Assembly (NCBI RefSeq): GCF_025137375.1
Contig: NZ_CP073720.1
Coordinates: 9,758,501-9,822,500 of the forward strand
DNA from: Dactylosporangium fulvum
Lineage (GTDB): Bacteria > Actinomycetota > Actinomycetes > Mycobacteriales > Micromonosporaceae
Direction: 5' to 3'
Length of the DNA: 64,000 nt
In this document: piece after piece, positions 24,906-34,300 of the stretch
How positions within the stretch are numbered: position 1 is the first letter of the stretch
Layout: every line of letters begins with the position of its first letter
The notes under the pieces: model-generated
What the model was told of the DNA's origin: nothing
The model's input: the letters and a program-made list of their open reading frames with translations, nothing else
Database searches by the model: none
Made by a program: the position numbers and the translations under genes

Positions 24906-25745
24906 GTGGTCACCGTCTGCGGGGAATGCGGTTTCAACAACGACAGTGGCGGTCCCCACTGCTTGCAGTGCGGCAGCCGGCTACTCGAGGCGGAGCCATC
25001 GGCCGCGTCCGAATCGCCGGAGTCCCCGGCAGCGAGGCCCACGCCGCCGGCGCCGGCCTCGATCGGCCCGGCGCAGTCGTTGCCGAGCACGCCACGCCTC
25101 CTCACCTCCGTGGCGGTGGCGGCGGTGCTCGTATTGGTCGGCGCCGCCGTCTGGGTAGCCTGCGACCCCGCACCGCCGAAGGACCGGCAGACGGAAACCG
25201 CACAACTGCCGGGCAATCCGCCACCGGCGGTGGCGTCCGCCCCCGCCGAGGCGGCGCCGGCACCGTCCCAGGTGGACGGGTCCGGCAAGCCGGCGGTGAC
25301 GGTCCCTGGGCCGGGGCCGGGATCGGGCCGGCCGTCCTCCCGGGCGCCGTCGCAACCGCCGGCCCGGACGACCGCACCACCGACTCCGGTCTCGGCCCCG
25401 ACCAAGCCGAGCTGGCTGCCGGCGAACCCGCCCGGGCGCAACATCACCGCCAGCGCGTCGGCTTCGTGCGGCGCCGGCGGATGGTTCCTCAACGTGTCCG
25501 CTACCCTGGTCGGCTTCATCGACAACCGCGTCATCGTGCACACCGCCAACGGCGACGGCAGCTGGACCGGCTCGGACATCGATGGTGGGCCGACGGCGTT
25601 CAACGGGCCCGCACCCGAGACCGGGTACGGGCCACTGCCCCGTTCACAGACCACGGTGACGTGGTTCGTCTGGGCCCTCGACGAGAACGCGGACGAGGTC
25701 AGTTCCAATGCGCGGACCACGAGCCGACCGGCTTGCGCCGGATGA
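24906..25745 (+). CDS. Zinc-ribbon, single-TM protein with external beta domain (paralogue 1)
   Basis: A 279-residue protein from the GTG at 24906. A cytoplasmic zinc ribbon at residues 4-25 (CGECGFNNDSGGPHCLQCG) is followed by a Pro/Ala/Ser linker, one TM near residues 60-82 and a long Pro/Thr-rich stalk. The external domain is about 100 residues (residues 180-279) with two Cys and a fibronectin-like strand pattern (TTVTWFVWALDENADEVSSN). TATCGT six bases before the GTG could be a -10 for a leaderless transcript. It is paralogous in architecture to the next gene. It may be a membrane sensor or scaffold linked to the ESX region; function not established. Confidence 0.75.
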   Translation: MVTVCGECGFNNDSGGPHCLQCGSRLLEAEPSAASESPESPAARPTPPAPASIGPAQSLPSTPRLLTSVAVAAVLVLVGAAVWVACDPAPPKDRQTETAQLPGNPPPAVASAPAEAAPAPSQVDGSGKPAVTVPGPGPGSGRPSSRAPSQPPARTTAPPTPVSAPTKPSWLPANPPGRNITASASASCGAGGWFLNVSATLVGFIDNRVIVHTANGDGSWTGSDIDGGPTAFNGPAPETGYGPLPRSQTTVTWFVWALDENADEVSSNARTTSRPACAG

Positions 25746-25847
25746 GGCGGAGCCGTCCGACAACCACCGTATTGCCGCGATGACCAATATGGACAGTCAC
25801 GTTGGTGCCCGCCTCCCCCACCCCGACGAGTTGACCGGAGTGACTCA

Positions 25848-26723
25848 GTGACCGTCTCCTGCCCGCAGTGCGCCACCGAGCACCACGACGACGCGCCGTA
25901 CTGTCTCCATCCGGACTGTGGTGCCCTGCTGGTCGGGACCGGGTCCGGGGTATCGCCCGCACCGCCGGCCGACACCCCGACCAGCGGATCCGGCGAGCCG
26001 GAGCGCCCCGGGTCCCCGGCGGCAGCGCCCGTACCACCGCGCAAGTACCTGGCACCTGCGCTCGCCGGCGGGATCCTCGCCCTCGCTATCGTCGGCGCGC
26101 TGTTGGCCGGTAACACCGGCGGCAAGGAGCAGGCCGCGCCCGGCCCCGCCGACGGCGGCAACATGCCCGTGCCCGTTCTGACCTCAGACGCCCCGTCACC
26201 CACCGCGACCGCCGCCCCGGCACCGACCACGCTGACCGCCGCGCCGAACCTACCGGCGAAACGCACGACAGGCGGCGGCGCCGGCCAGGCCACGACGGGA
26301 CCCGCCCCAAGCGGCGGCACCCAGACCGGCAACGGCAGCGGGACGGTGGTCCCCGAGCCCAGGAAAGAGAAGACGCCGTCGCAACCTGCCTCCTACGACA
26401 ACGCGCGACTGTCGACGAGTTCCACGTGGCGGTGTGAGTCGTTCCAGGACCCCGGGGGCGGCAACGTCGGGATGTGGACCTGGCGCTATACGTTCACGGT
26501 CTACGCGACGCTGTCGGGCGCGCCGTACGGCTCGAACGCGATGCTGCACCGGGGCTCGACGAGCCAGGCCATGAGCGGCAGCGGCACCTCGTTCTCCACC
26601 ACGGTGATCATCACGGAGCGGTCCGGCTCCGGCGCGCTCGGCGGCGTCAACTACACCGTCACAGTCGCCGTCCCGGACGGGCGTACGGTCAGCGCTGGCA
26701 ACTTCCAACCGAACGTGTGCTGA
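25848..26723 (+). CDS. Zinc-ribbon, single-TM protein with external beta domain (paralogue 2)
   Basis: A 291-residue protein with the same plan as its neighbour. A zinc-binding CPQC...CLHPDCG cluster lies at residues 5-25, a TM near residues 68-88 (LAPALAGGILALAIVGALLA), then a Thr/Pro/Gly-rich stalk and an external beta domain with two Cys (WRCESFQDPGG ... FQPNVC). The GTG at 25848 has GGAG seven bases upstream. The stop is six bases from the next gene, so it is co-transcribed with the small ESX-associated genes. Confidence 0.78.
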   Translation: MTVSCPQCATEHHDDAPYCLHPDCGALLVGTGSGVSPAPPADTPTSGSGEPERPGSPAAAPVPPRKYLAPALAGGILALAIVGALLAGNTGGKEQAAPGPADGGNMPVPVLTSDAPSPTATAAPAPTTLTAAPNLPAKRTTGGGAGQATTGPAPSGGTQTGNGSGTVVPEPRKEKTPSQPASYDNARLSTSSTWRCESFQDPGGGNVGMWTWRYTFTVYATLSGAPYGSNAMLHRGSTSQAMSGSGTSFSTTVIITERSGSGALGGVNYTVTVAVPDGRTVSAGNFQPNVC

Positions 26724-26729
26724 GCGTCG

Positions 26730-27009
26730 GTGACAGCACTGGTTCCGGTCGGCCTGTACCTGGGCGCGTTCCCCGACGGCGATGGACACCGGATGCACCT
26801 CGACGCCCTGGTGGCGGTCGATCCGCCGATGACGCTGGCCGACGCCCACGAGCAGCTCGCGATCGCCGTGGCCGCGGTCGGCACTGTGGGCGGCCGGCAG
26901 CCTGACGCGGTACGACCGGGAGCCCGAGGTCTTCGAGCGCGATACGCTTGGTGCCGTGCTCGCGGAGTTGGCGCAGGCACGGTCCGCGTACCGGCCGGTG
27001 GCAGGCTGA
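26730..27009 (+). pseudogene. Frameshifted small gene of the ESX-side family
   Basis: From the GTG at 26730 the protein reads TALVPVGLYLGAFPDGDG... to AHEQLAIAVAAVG, then becomes Arg/Pro-rich. One base later, from 26881, the +1 frame resumes as sensible protein, ALWAAGSLTRYDREPEVFER then LAELAQARSAYRPVAG with a stop at 27007-27009. That stop is five bases before the next gene's GTG. A single-base insertion, or a sequencing error, near 26880 explains this. The N-terminus (PVGLYLGAFPD) matches the start of the gene at 27628 (PVGHYLGGYPD). Confidence 0.6.
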
Positions 27010-27013
27010 TCCG

Positions 27014-27631
27014 GTGGACCGTGCTGCTCTGGTGTTGCCAATCGGCCAGTTCGGCGGCGCGAGCGGTCCCGTGGACGACCCTGACGCTGTCTTCCCGGTG
27101 CGCCGCGGTGACCGGGTCTGGCCGCTCGACGCCGCACGGTTCACGGTGTGGGCATATAGCCACGGCACGCCCGAACGGCCGACGGTCGAACCGTGGACCG
27201 TCGCCGCACTCATGGAAACGTTGACGGCCAACGGTGTCGTCGACGGCGAGCGGCACTTGGCGGCGCTGTGCGACGACGGGCTGGCCGTGCTGGTCGACCC
27301 GCGGGACGCGACGACCTTCGCCGTCGGGCACCGGCTGGCACCCCTGTTGCTCGCGCTCGGTGAGCACGACGAGGGCCGGGCCGGCTATACGCTGGGGCTG
27401 TTCGACCATCCTGTCACCACCATCGCCGGGCCGATCTTCCTCATCTGGGCCTGGTCCGAGGTCGAGCCCGACCTGTGGACCGGGTGCCGGCGGCTGGCCG
27501 AGGACGCGCGGGCAGCCGGCGGCGACGACCCGGACCTGACCGATCCGGCAAGGGTCCTGCACGGGCTGCTGGAGGCACTGCCCGGCCTTCTCTCCGCCGG
27601 CGCCGCGTACCTGGACGTGGCCGGCTCATGA
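27014..27631 (+). CDS. Unknown soluble protein, family of the 27628 gene
   Basis: A 205-residue acidic soluble protein. It opens with LVLPIGQFGGASGPVDD and ends with LLEALPGLLSAGAAYLDVAG. The second gene downstream ends LLAAGAAYLDAV in the same way and opens with PVGHYLGGYPDE, so the two are distant paralogues. The alpha/beta content has Trp-rich spots (FLIWAWSEVEPDLW). I know no function. The location beside the ESX genes suggests a chaperone or cargo-adaptor role, but there is no direct sign of one. The GTG start has GGCAGG upstream, and the stop overlaps the next ATG. Confidence 0.6.
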   Translation: MDRAALVLPIGQFGGASGPVDDPDAVFPVRRGDRVWPLDAARFTVWAYSHGTPERPTVEPWTVAALMETLTANGVVDGERHLAALCDDGLAVLVDPRDATTFAVGHRLAPLLLALGEHDEGRAGYTLGLFDHPVTTIAGPIFLIWAWSEVEPDLWTGCRRLAEDARAAGGDDPDLTDPARVLHGLLEALPGLLSAGAAYLDVAGS

Positions 27632-28242
27632 CGGTCCGGACGTTTCCCGTCGGCCATTACCTGGGCGGGTATCCCGACGAGGCGGACGCGCCGGACGGCG
27701 GGTTCGAGGTGCGCATCAGCAGCCGCGTCGTGCCGTTGCACGGACCCGCCGAGCTGGCCGTCTGGGCACTCGCGCATCAGCCGCCGGACGCCCCGTTCGA
27801 GGCCACGCTCGCCGACCTGTTCGGACCCGTCGGCCACGACCTCGCCGGCGGGCTGGTCGCCCGTGGCGCGTTGGCGCCCGTAACGCTCGGCGACGCCCCG
27901 CCCGCCGAGGCTGATGGCGACATCGCCGTGGCGGCCGTCGGCGCGGAGGGCATCGCCTTCGCCCGCCGGCACCGGCTGCGCCCGCTGCAGACGGCGATCG
28001 GCTGGGTGAGCGGCGCGGATGGTGGCGGGTTCGCCATCGGCTTCGCCGGCCAGGTGACCGTCGTGGTGGATCCGCTGCTGCGTGACCTCTGGTGGTGGGC
28101 GGGCCCGTCCACCGACCTGTGGGAGCTGTGCCAGCGGCTGGCCGCTGCGACGGGATCCGCGCCGGAGCGGGTGCTGCGACACTTCCTCGACCACGGGCAC
28201 CACCTGCTGGCCGCCGGCGCCGCGTACCTCGACGCGGTCTGA
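27628..28242 (+). CDS. Unknown soluble protein, paralogue of the 27014 gene
   Basis: A 204-residue protein starting at an ATG that overlaps the previous stop (ATGA). It shares the N-terminal PVGHYLGGYPDEADAPDGGF and the C-terminal HHLLAAGAAYLDAV patterns with its neighbours, with a Trp-rich centre (RDLWWWAGPSTDLWELC). No known domain is recognised. It is the last gene of the plus-strand group, ending 85 bases before the convergent giant gene. Confidence 0.6.
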   Translation: MTVRTFPVGHYLGGYPDEADAPDGGFEVRISSRVVPLHGPAELAVWALAHQPPDAPFEATLADLFGPVGHDLAGGLVARGALAPVTLGDAPPAEADGDIAVAAVGAEGIAFARRHRLRPLQTAIGWVSGADGGGFAIGFAGQVTVVVDPLLRDLWWWAGPSTDLWELCQRLAAATGSAPERVLRHFLDHGHHLLAAGAAYLDAV

Positions 28243-28285
28243 CCGGCAGCCGACTCAGTCCAGAGACCGCTCTTGTCCTTGTACC

Positions 28286-28306
28286 GGCCAGGGATTGGCC
28301 CTGGCC
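28286..28306. terminator. Bidirectional hairpin between convergent ESX genes
   Basis: GGCCAGGG (28286-28293) pairs with CCCTGGCC (28299-28306) across a 5-base loop, midway between the stops at 28242 and 28327. Confidence 0.65.
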
Positions 28307-28326
28307 TCAGTCGGCCCGCGTCGGTC

Positions 28327-31300
28327 TCAGCGGGTACCGGGAGCGCCCTGGCCCGCGCCGCCGGCCCCCGCGGCGGGTGGGTCGGCGCGGTACATGACGA
28401 GCTGCCCGGGGTCGGGCAGGGCCAGCCGGTTCAGCCGGTTCGGTGCGGCGTCCGCCAGGTACCGAACGGCGTTGTCCAGCACTTGCGCGAACCGCTGTCG
28501 ATCCCCGAGGACTGCGGCGTCCACGAACAACAGGTGCGGCTCGTACGTGTCGGCGCCGATCACCGCCCGGCCGAGCGTGTCGGCCGCCGGCCACAGCTCC
28601 GCGACGACGTCATCGGCGCCCGGCTCCAGCACCTGCACCCGAATCCTGAAATCACCGTCCGGCGTACTCACCCGCAACAGCCCGGGCGACGACTCAAGGC
28701 GCACCGTGGTGGCGCCCGGCCATGCCGTACCCTCCGCCCGGTCCAGCGCCGTGAGCAGGGGCAGTTGGAGCGGGTCGCGGCGCCGGCGGTCGGCAAGCCA
28801 GTCCCTGACCTCGGCGAGATCGGCCGTTCCCGGCGTTCGCACGTCGGGGGCGCCGACGACCAGCCGATCACGGATTCCGACACGGGTGGGCCACGTTTCG
28901 TCGGGCCGGCGCAGCGTTCGCAGCACGTTAAGGCTGTCCAGGTCCAGTCCGTGCCGGCGCACCATGCCGGCTTTCATGGCCTCCCAGCGCGCCCGCGCGG
29001 CGTCCGCCGCGGCTTTGCCCTCGGTGAGGGGTACCAGGCCGTGCCGTTCGAGATACAGCCGCAGCTCACCGAGCAGGACCTTGGGCACCAGGCCAACCGG
29101 GCGGCGCCCGGCCGCGGTGGCCTGCTCGATCTCCTTGACGCGGTGGAACAGCCCGTCGACCACGGTGTGGTCGGCGTGGGACAGGACCAGTTCGCCGGCG
29201 TCGTTCGGCCCTGGCCGCAACGCTGGCGATCGCGTCGGATGCCGGAGTCCGGCCACCGCGTCGGCCCCCTTGTGCAGATCGGTCCGGGTGATCCCGTGCG
29301 TCGCGGCGAACCCGCGTCGCTCCGGCACGGGCATCGGCTCGATGCTCTCCTGCGCGGCGCGGGCCACGTCGGCCAGCATCGCCATCTCCCGGGCTCGTTC
29401 GACCGCCGTGTACGGCAGCCGGCGGGCTTTCCCGAGCAGTTCGCCGTCGATGTGGGCCCGTTCCGAGTACCCCGGCCGGATCCGCTGGACGCCTTCGCCG
29501 ATGGCGTACGCCACCGTGTAGCCGGCCTGTCCGACCACGTACGCGAGAACCTGGTGGGGGTACCAGGACGGGAAGAAGGCCGAGGCGCCGGCGATCGAAC
29601 CGACGAACCCGAGCAGGTGCTTGTTGGTCTGATGCATCCGCGACTCCGTGCGGGGCCGGTCGATGGCATCGTCGTGGCGCTTCTGCTCCCGCGCGCCGGA
29701 CGCGGCCTGGCGGGGCTCGCGCGGCCCGACGGTGCCGGGATCGAGGATGCCCGCAACGACGTCTTCCGTCTCCTTGAGGTGGTGCAGTGCGTCCCACGCG
29801 TCCAGGGCCGCCCTGGCCTGTGCCTGCTGACCGCTCAGCACGGTCCACAGTTTCCCGTAGAGGGTCCCGCGACCGCCCGCCGCGAGCAGGTTCGCAGCGT
29901 TCAGTGGGCTCAACCCCAGCAGCGCCGAGGGCACCTGCATGCCGGCCTGCTGCCCGCCCACCCGCGCCTCGTTGTACCACGCACCGGCGTTGCCTGTGGG
30001 CAAGTGCACCATGGTGTAGGTCTCCCCGGGACCGTTCGGTCCGCGGAGACCGGCGTTGTCGTCCCACACCCAGCTCACCGTGCTGAACAGACGGCGGCTG
30101 CGCTCCAAGTCGCTGATCTTGCTCCGTACCTCGATCTCTATCGCGTCCCGGAACGCACGGATCTCCTGCAGCGTGTGCTCCAGCCATGCCCTGGTCTCTG
30201 CGTCGGGCTGGCTCACTTCCTCGGCTATTGCCTCCGCTTGGTACCGCAGCGACCTGGCGGCCTCGTTGCGGCGGCTGTCCGGTTCCAGCCGTTCCAGTCC
30301 CTTGCGCATTGCGGCAGCGTTCTTCTCGTAGGGATCGGCGAACTTGTCGAGAAATGCCTGACCCAGCGCGGCCCCTGCGGTGATGGTGCCGCCGAAGGCC
30401 GCCTTGACGATGTTGCCGGAAGCGGCGAGCACGGTGAAGCTCACGGTCGATGACACGATCGCGTACGGCACCCGCTTGATCACGTTCGCCAGCAGCGGCG
30501 TGTTGTCCTGCGGGTCGACACGACGGTCCGGTTCCTTCGGCCCCAACTCGCTGGCCGTCCGCAGCGTCGCCTCCGGCAGCCGGGACCCCAGCACCGCGTC
30601 CGCCCACGCCTGGCCCACCCCGCTGCCCAGCAGGCCGGCACTTACGCTCGTGGCGATCAGCTCCAGGGGGCGGCCGAACATCAAGCCGACCCCGACGGTG
30701 TTGGCTGCGCTGCCGAACCCTGAGAACCATCGGCGGAACTCGTGTGGCCACCACAGCCTGGGCGACGGTCGCGGTGTGGCCAGCGGCGGGGACGTCCCGG
30801 GCCGGTGTCCCGCCAGGCCGGGCCGGGCTTCGAGCTTGCCGAAGAACGCCTGGTGCTCAACGGTGTTGCGCAGGTCGTGCAGGCCTCGGGCGGCGATCTC
30901 CTGTGCGACCAGGGCACGTTCGCCGACCGACGGGCTGAGGAAGGCGCGCTGTCGCCAGGTGAAGGACTTGCCGTCGTAGAGGTCCCTGAGCACTTCGAGG
31001 CGGGCATTCTCCGCACTGCGCACGGCGATCCGCACCTCGTCACCGGATTCCCCGTACCGGCCCCGCAGCCGCACCCGGTCGCCCAGCTCGGCCATGACGC
31101 CGGCGGTCTCCACCGCGATCGCCAGGTCGCCGGCATCCTGACGCAGCTGGATCCGGTAGCGGTGCTGGGCGGAGTCGTCGACCACGAGCCGCACGGCGAA
31201 GTCGCGGTCGCCCGGAGGCGTCAGCTCCAGCGGGATCCGCAACGTACGACCATTGACCGACACGGTCACATGCGGGTCCGGCGCTGCCGGGTCGAGCACC

Positions 31301-34300
31301 CCGGCGGCGTCGACCTTGCCTTCCGCGTAGTCGTCGACGGCCCGGTCCAACGCCCGGCCCAGGGTGTCCAGCACCGCTGCGGCGTCCGGTGCCGAACGCG
31401 TGCCGAACAGGTGCCTGGCCAGCTGACGCTGGTCCTCCCGCACGCCGACCCGGTCACCGAGCAGCGGCAGCCGTTCCCGTGCGCCCATCTGATCGGTGAG
31501 CAGCCCCATGTCGCCGAGGTGCAGCACCATGGCGTCGTTGTCCCGGCGTGCCATCGCCGCGTCGAGCGAGGCCAGCCGGCCCAGGTCGCGGGCCGACAGA
31601 CCGGATCTGTTCGGCTTGCCGGTGGGATCCGCGCGATGCATCGCCTCCGCGCCGTGCCGGTGGCTCTGCCGCGCGTGTTCCATCGCACCCAGCAGGTGGT
31701 CGGAGAGTAGGCCGGCGTACCGGGGCGTCGTCAGGTCCGCCGAGATCGACACCACGGCTTCCGGGTTGCCCCGGATGGCGGCCCGCGCGACACCGTCGGC
31801 CGGCACATTGATCCGCACCGACTCCCCGGACAGTCGCGGATCGATTCGCACGGTGACGGTGATCGGCCTACCGTGACGCGGGGTGAACACGACTGTCCCG
31901 CCCGTGCGCACGGCCCCCGGATCTTTGTTGGCGACCGAAACGAGCAGGGTGTCGACCCGGGTGCGCTTCGGGTCCAGTACCTGATCGATGCGCGGCCCGG
32001 CCACGTCCAGGGCGGCGTGCACGGCCGCGGCCACCTGAGCGGCCTGCTTCGGCGTGTTCGTCACCTGTCTGGGCACGAACCCGTCCGGTCGGCCCGGGTC
32101 GTCGGGCGTGCCCGGGTGCGCCCCGGCTCCCCTGCCACCAGCCGGAGGCTGCCCCTGCCCACCGCCCGGAGCTGGTGGTGTACTGCCCGGAACCTCGGGA
32201 GACCGGCCGCCGGGTGTCGTAGCCGACGGGCCCGCACCGACTGGTTTACCAGCGCCCGGGTCGGCGGCCACCGGGTCCCCGCGAAGACCGGCGATCACCG
32301 CGGAGACCGGCGCGACGGGAGCTGCGGTGCTCGCCCGGGGCGGGCCTGCCGACGGTGCGCTCGGACCGGACGGTGTGCCGGAACTGCCGGAGAGCGCCCC
32401 CGGTGCGGGCGGCGGACCAGATAGCGGACCAGATCCGCCCGTGCCCGGCGGATTGAGCTGCTCGTGGGCCCGTTGCACCTCCGGATCGGCACCGGGGTCG
32501 GCCGGGCCTCCGGTCTCGCCGTTCGCACGGTCGCCGGGGTCGCCGGGGCCCGACGACGCCCCTTCCCCGGTCGGTACGGTCCCCCGCGGGGGACCGCCTC
32601 CGCGGCCGGCGGACCGGGACGGGGTGACCGGTCCACCGCCGCCCGCGGCCACCGTGACGGGCTGTACCGGCACAGCCCCGATCACCGTGGTGTACAGCCC
32701 GGTCGGCGTGGGCGCCGCGGAGTCAGCGAGCACCCCCACCGGCCCCGTCACCGACACCGCCGGGGGGTCGGACGGTGTACCCGAGAACTCCACCAACACC
32801 GATCCGGCCGGCGGCCACTCGGGCGCCGTCACGCTCGGCGGGCCGGACAGCAACGGCTCCGGACCAGTCACCGACACCGCCGGGGGGTCGGACGGTGTGC
32901 CAGGCTCAGCGCCGATCGGCCCCACGGCGGGCGGGTGCGGGGCGGGACCGGCCGCCGTAGCCGACGCCGTCGGGTCTTCGGCTCCCGGCAACCCGGTCTG
33001 GTCCGCCGTCGGTACGCCGGTCAGGTCGGGCGGGGCTGTCAGGTCCAGGTGCGGTATGGCAGGGTCACCGGGCCGTGTGTCGACGGTCGGCGCGTCGGGC
33101 GTCGTCCGGTCGGCTCGCCGGGCCTCACCCGGCGGATCCGGTGCGGTCCGCGGCGACGCGTCCCCGTTCAAAGCTGGTTGCCGGTCGACGCGCTGCTCGG
33201 GAGACCGGCCCACCGGACTGTCCGCAGTGGGCGTTCGGGTGCCGCCGCTCACGCCGTCCCCGGCCGACGGGCGGCCACCGGCGGCGCCGTCCCCGGCAGG
33301 GTTCCGGGCGCCACCGGGGTCCTTGCCGAGCGCCGACGAGGGTGGAGCGGCCGGCGCGGAAGGGGGACCCAGTGCCACCGGAACGTCGACGCCGAGGAGG
33401 TTGCCGATGGCGGTATGACTGGCATCGCTGATCCGCTCACGGACCCCTTCGGCGCCGACGCCGAGGGCGAACCGGCCGGCGGCCCCGCCGAGGTCATCGG
33501 GGACCGCGTCCCACTCGCCGTTCTCGACGCCGTTGGCGACGAAGTTCGTCAGCGCTTCGGTGGTCTGGTCGTGGACGCCATCCACCGCGCCGCCGACGAT
33601 CCGCCGGCCCACCGCGTTGTCGATGCCTTCCGCGAGATGGCGTGCACCACCGAGCCCGAAGCCGAGCCCCTGACCGGCCAGGCCGGCGAACACACCCCAT
33701 TTCATCGATGTCACCAGGCTGTCCTGGTCAAGCCCCGGCCGGTTGCCTTCCGCGATCTGCAGCGACTGCGCGGTGAAATCGGCCGCGAACTCCTGCAGGC
33801 CCTCGAAGACCGCCTCCCGTGCCAGCGTGCGCAGCACCCCGCGCTCGAGTTGCCCGAGCAGCACCCGGTACGCCTGCAGGACGACGGCCCGCGTCGCCGC
33901 GATGACGCCGGGCATGGCTGACCAGGACAGCCCACCGGTGAAGAACGACGAGATCAGGATGAACGCCAGCTCGACACAGCACATCAGGACGGAGATCAGG
34001 ATCTGGTATTTCTCATGCTCGATCGCCAGCGCGGCCTCGTTCGCCCCGGTGGCCACCTGCTCCGATCCTTCGACCAGCTTCGGCAGGACCGTGTTGAGCC
34101 TGTAGTGCCAGTGGCGCTGGAACTCGGCACCCGACATCCCTCGCCACAGCTCCTGCAGCTCGGCGAGGGTGGGTCCAAAATCGGCCGAGGCGGCGCGCAG
34201 CAGCTCGACGAGTCGGGTCCACTCCGCCCCGTACGCCCGGATGGAGTCCTCGTCGGCGTCCGGCCAGGTCGAGCCGCCGGCGACGAGCGTCACCGCGTCC

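Noticed and set aside
28327-28780. Toxin domain at the C-terminus of the giant WXG100-domain protein
   Set aside because: I looked for nuclease, deaminase, NADase and ADP-ribosyltransferase motifs in the last 150 residues and saw none that I could defend.
28273-30453. 726-codon plus-strand frame opposite the giant gene
   Set aside because: Shadow composition and no domain, whereas the minus-strand frame is continuous over 6 kb with typical codon bias.
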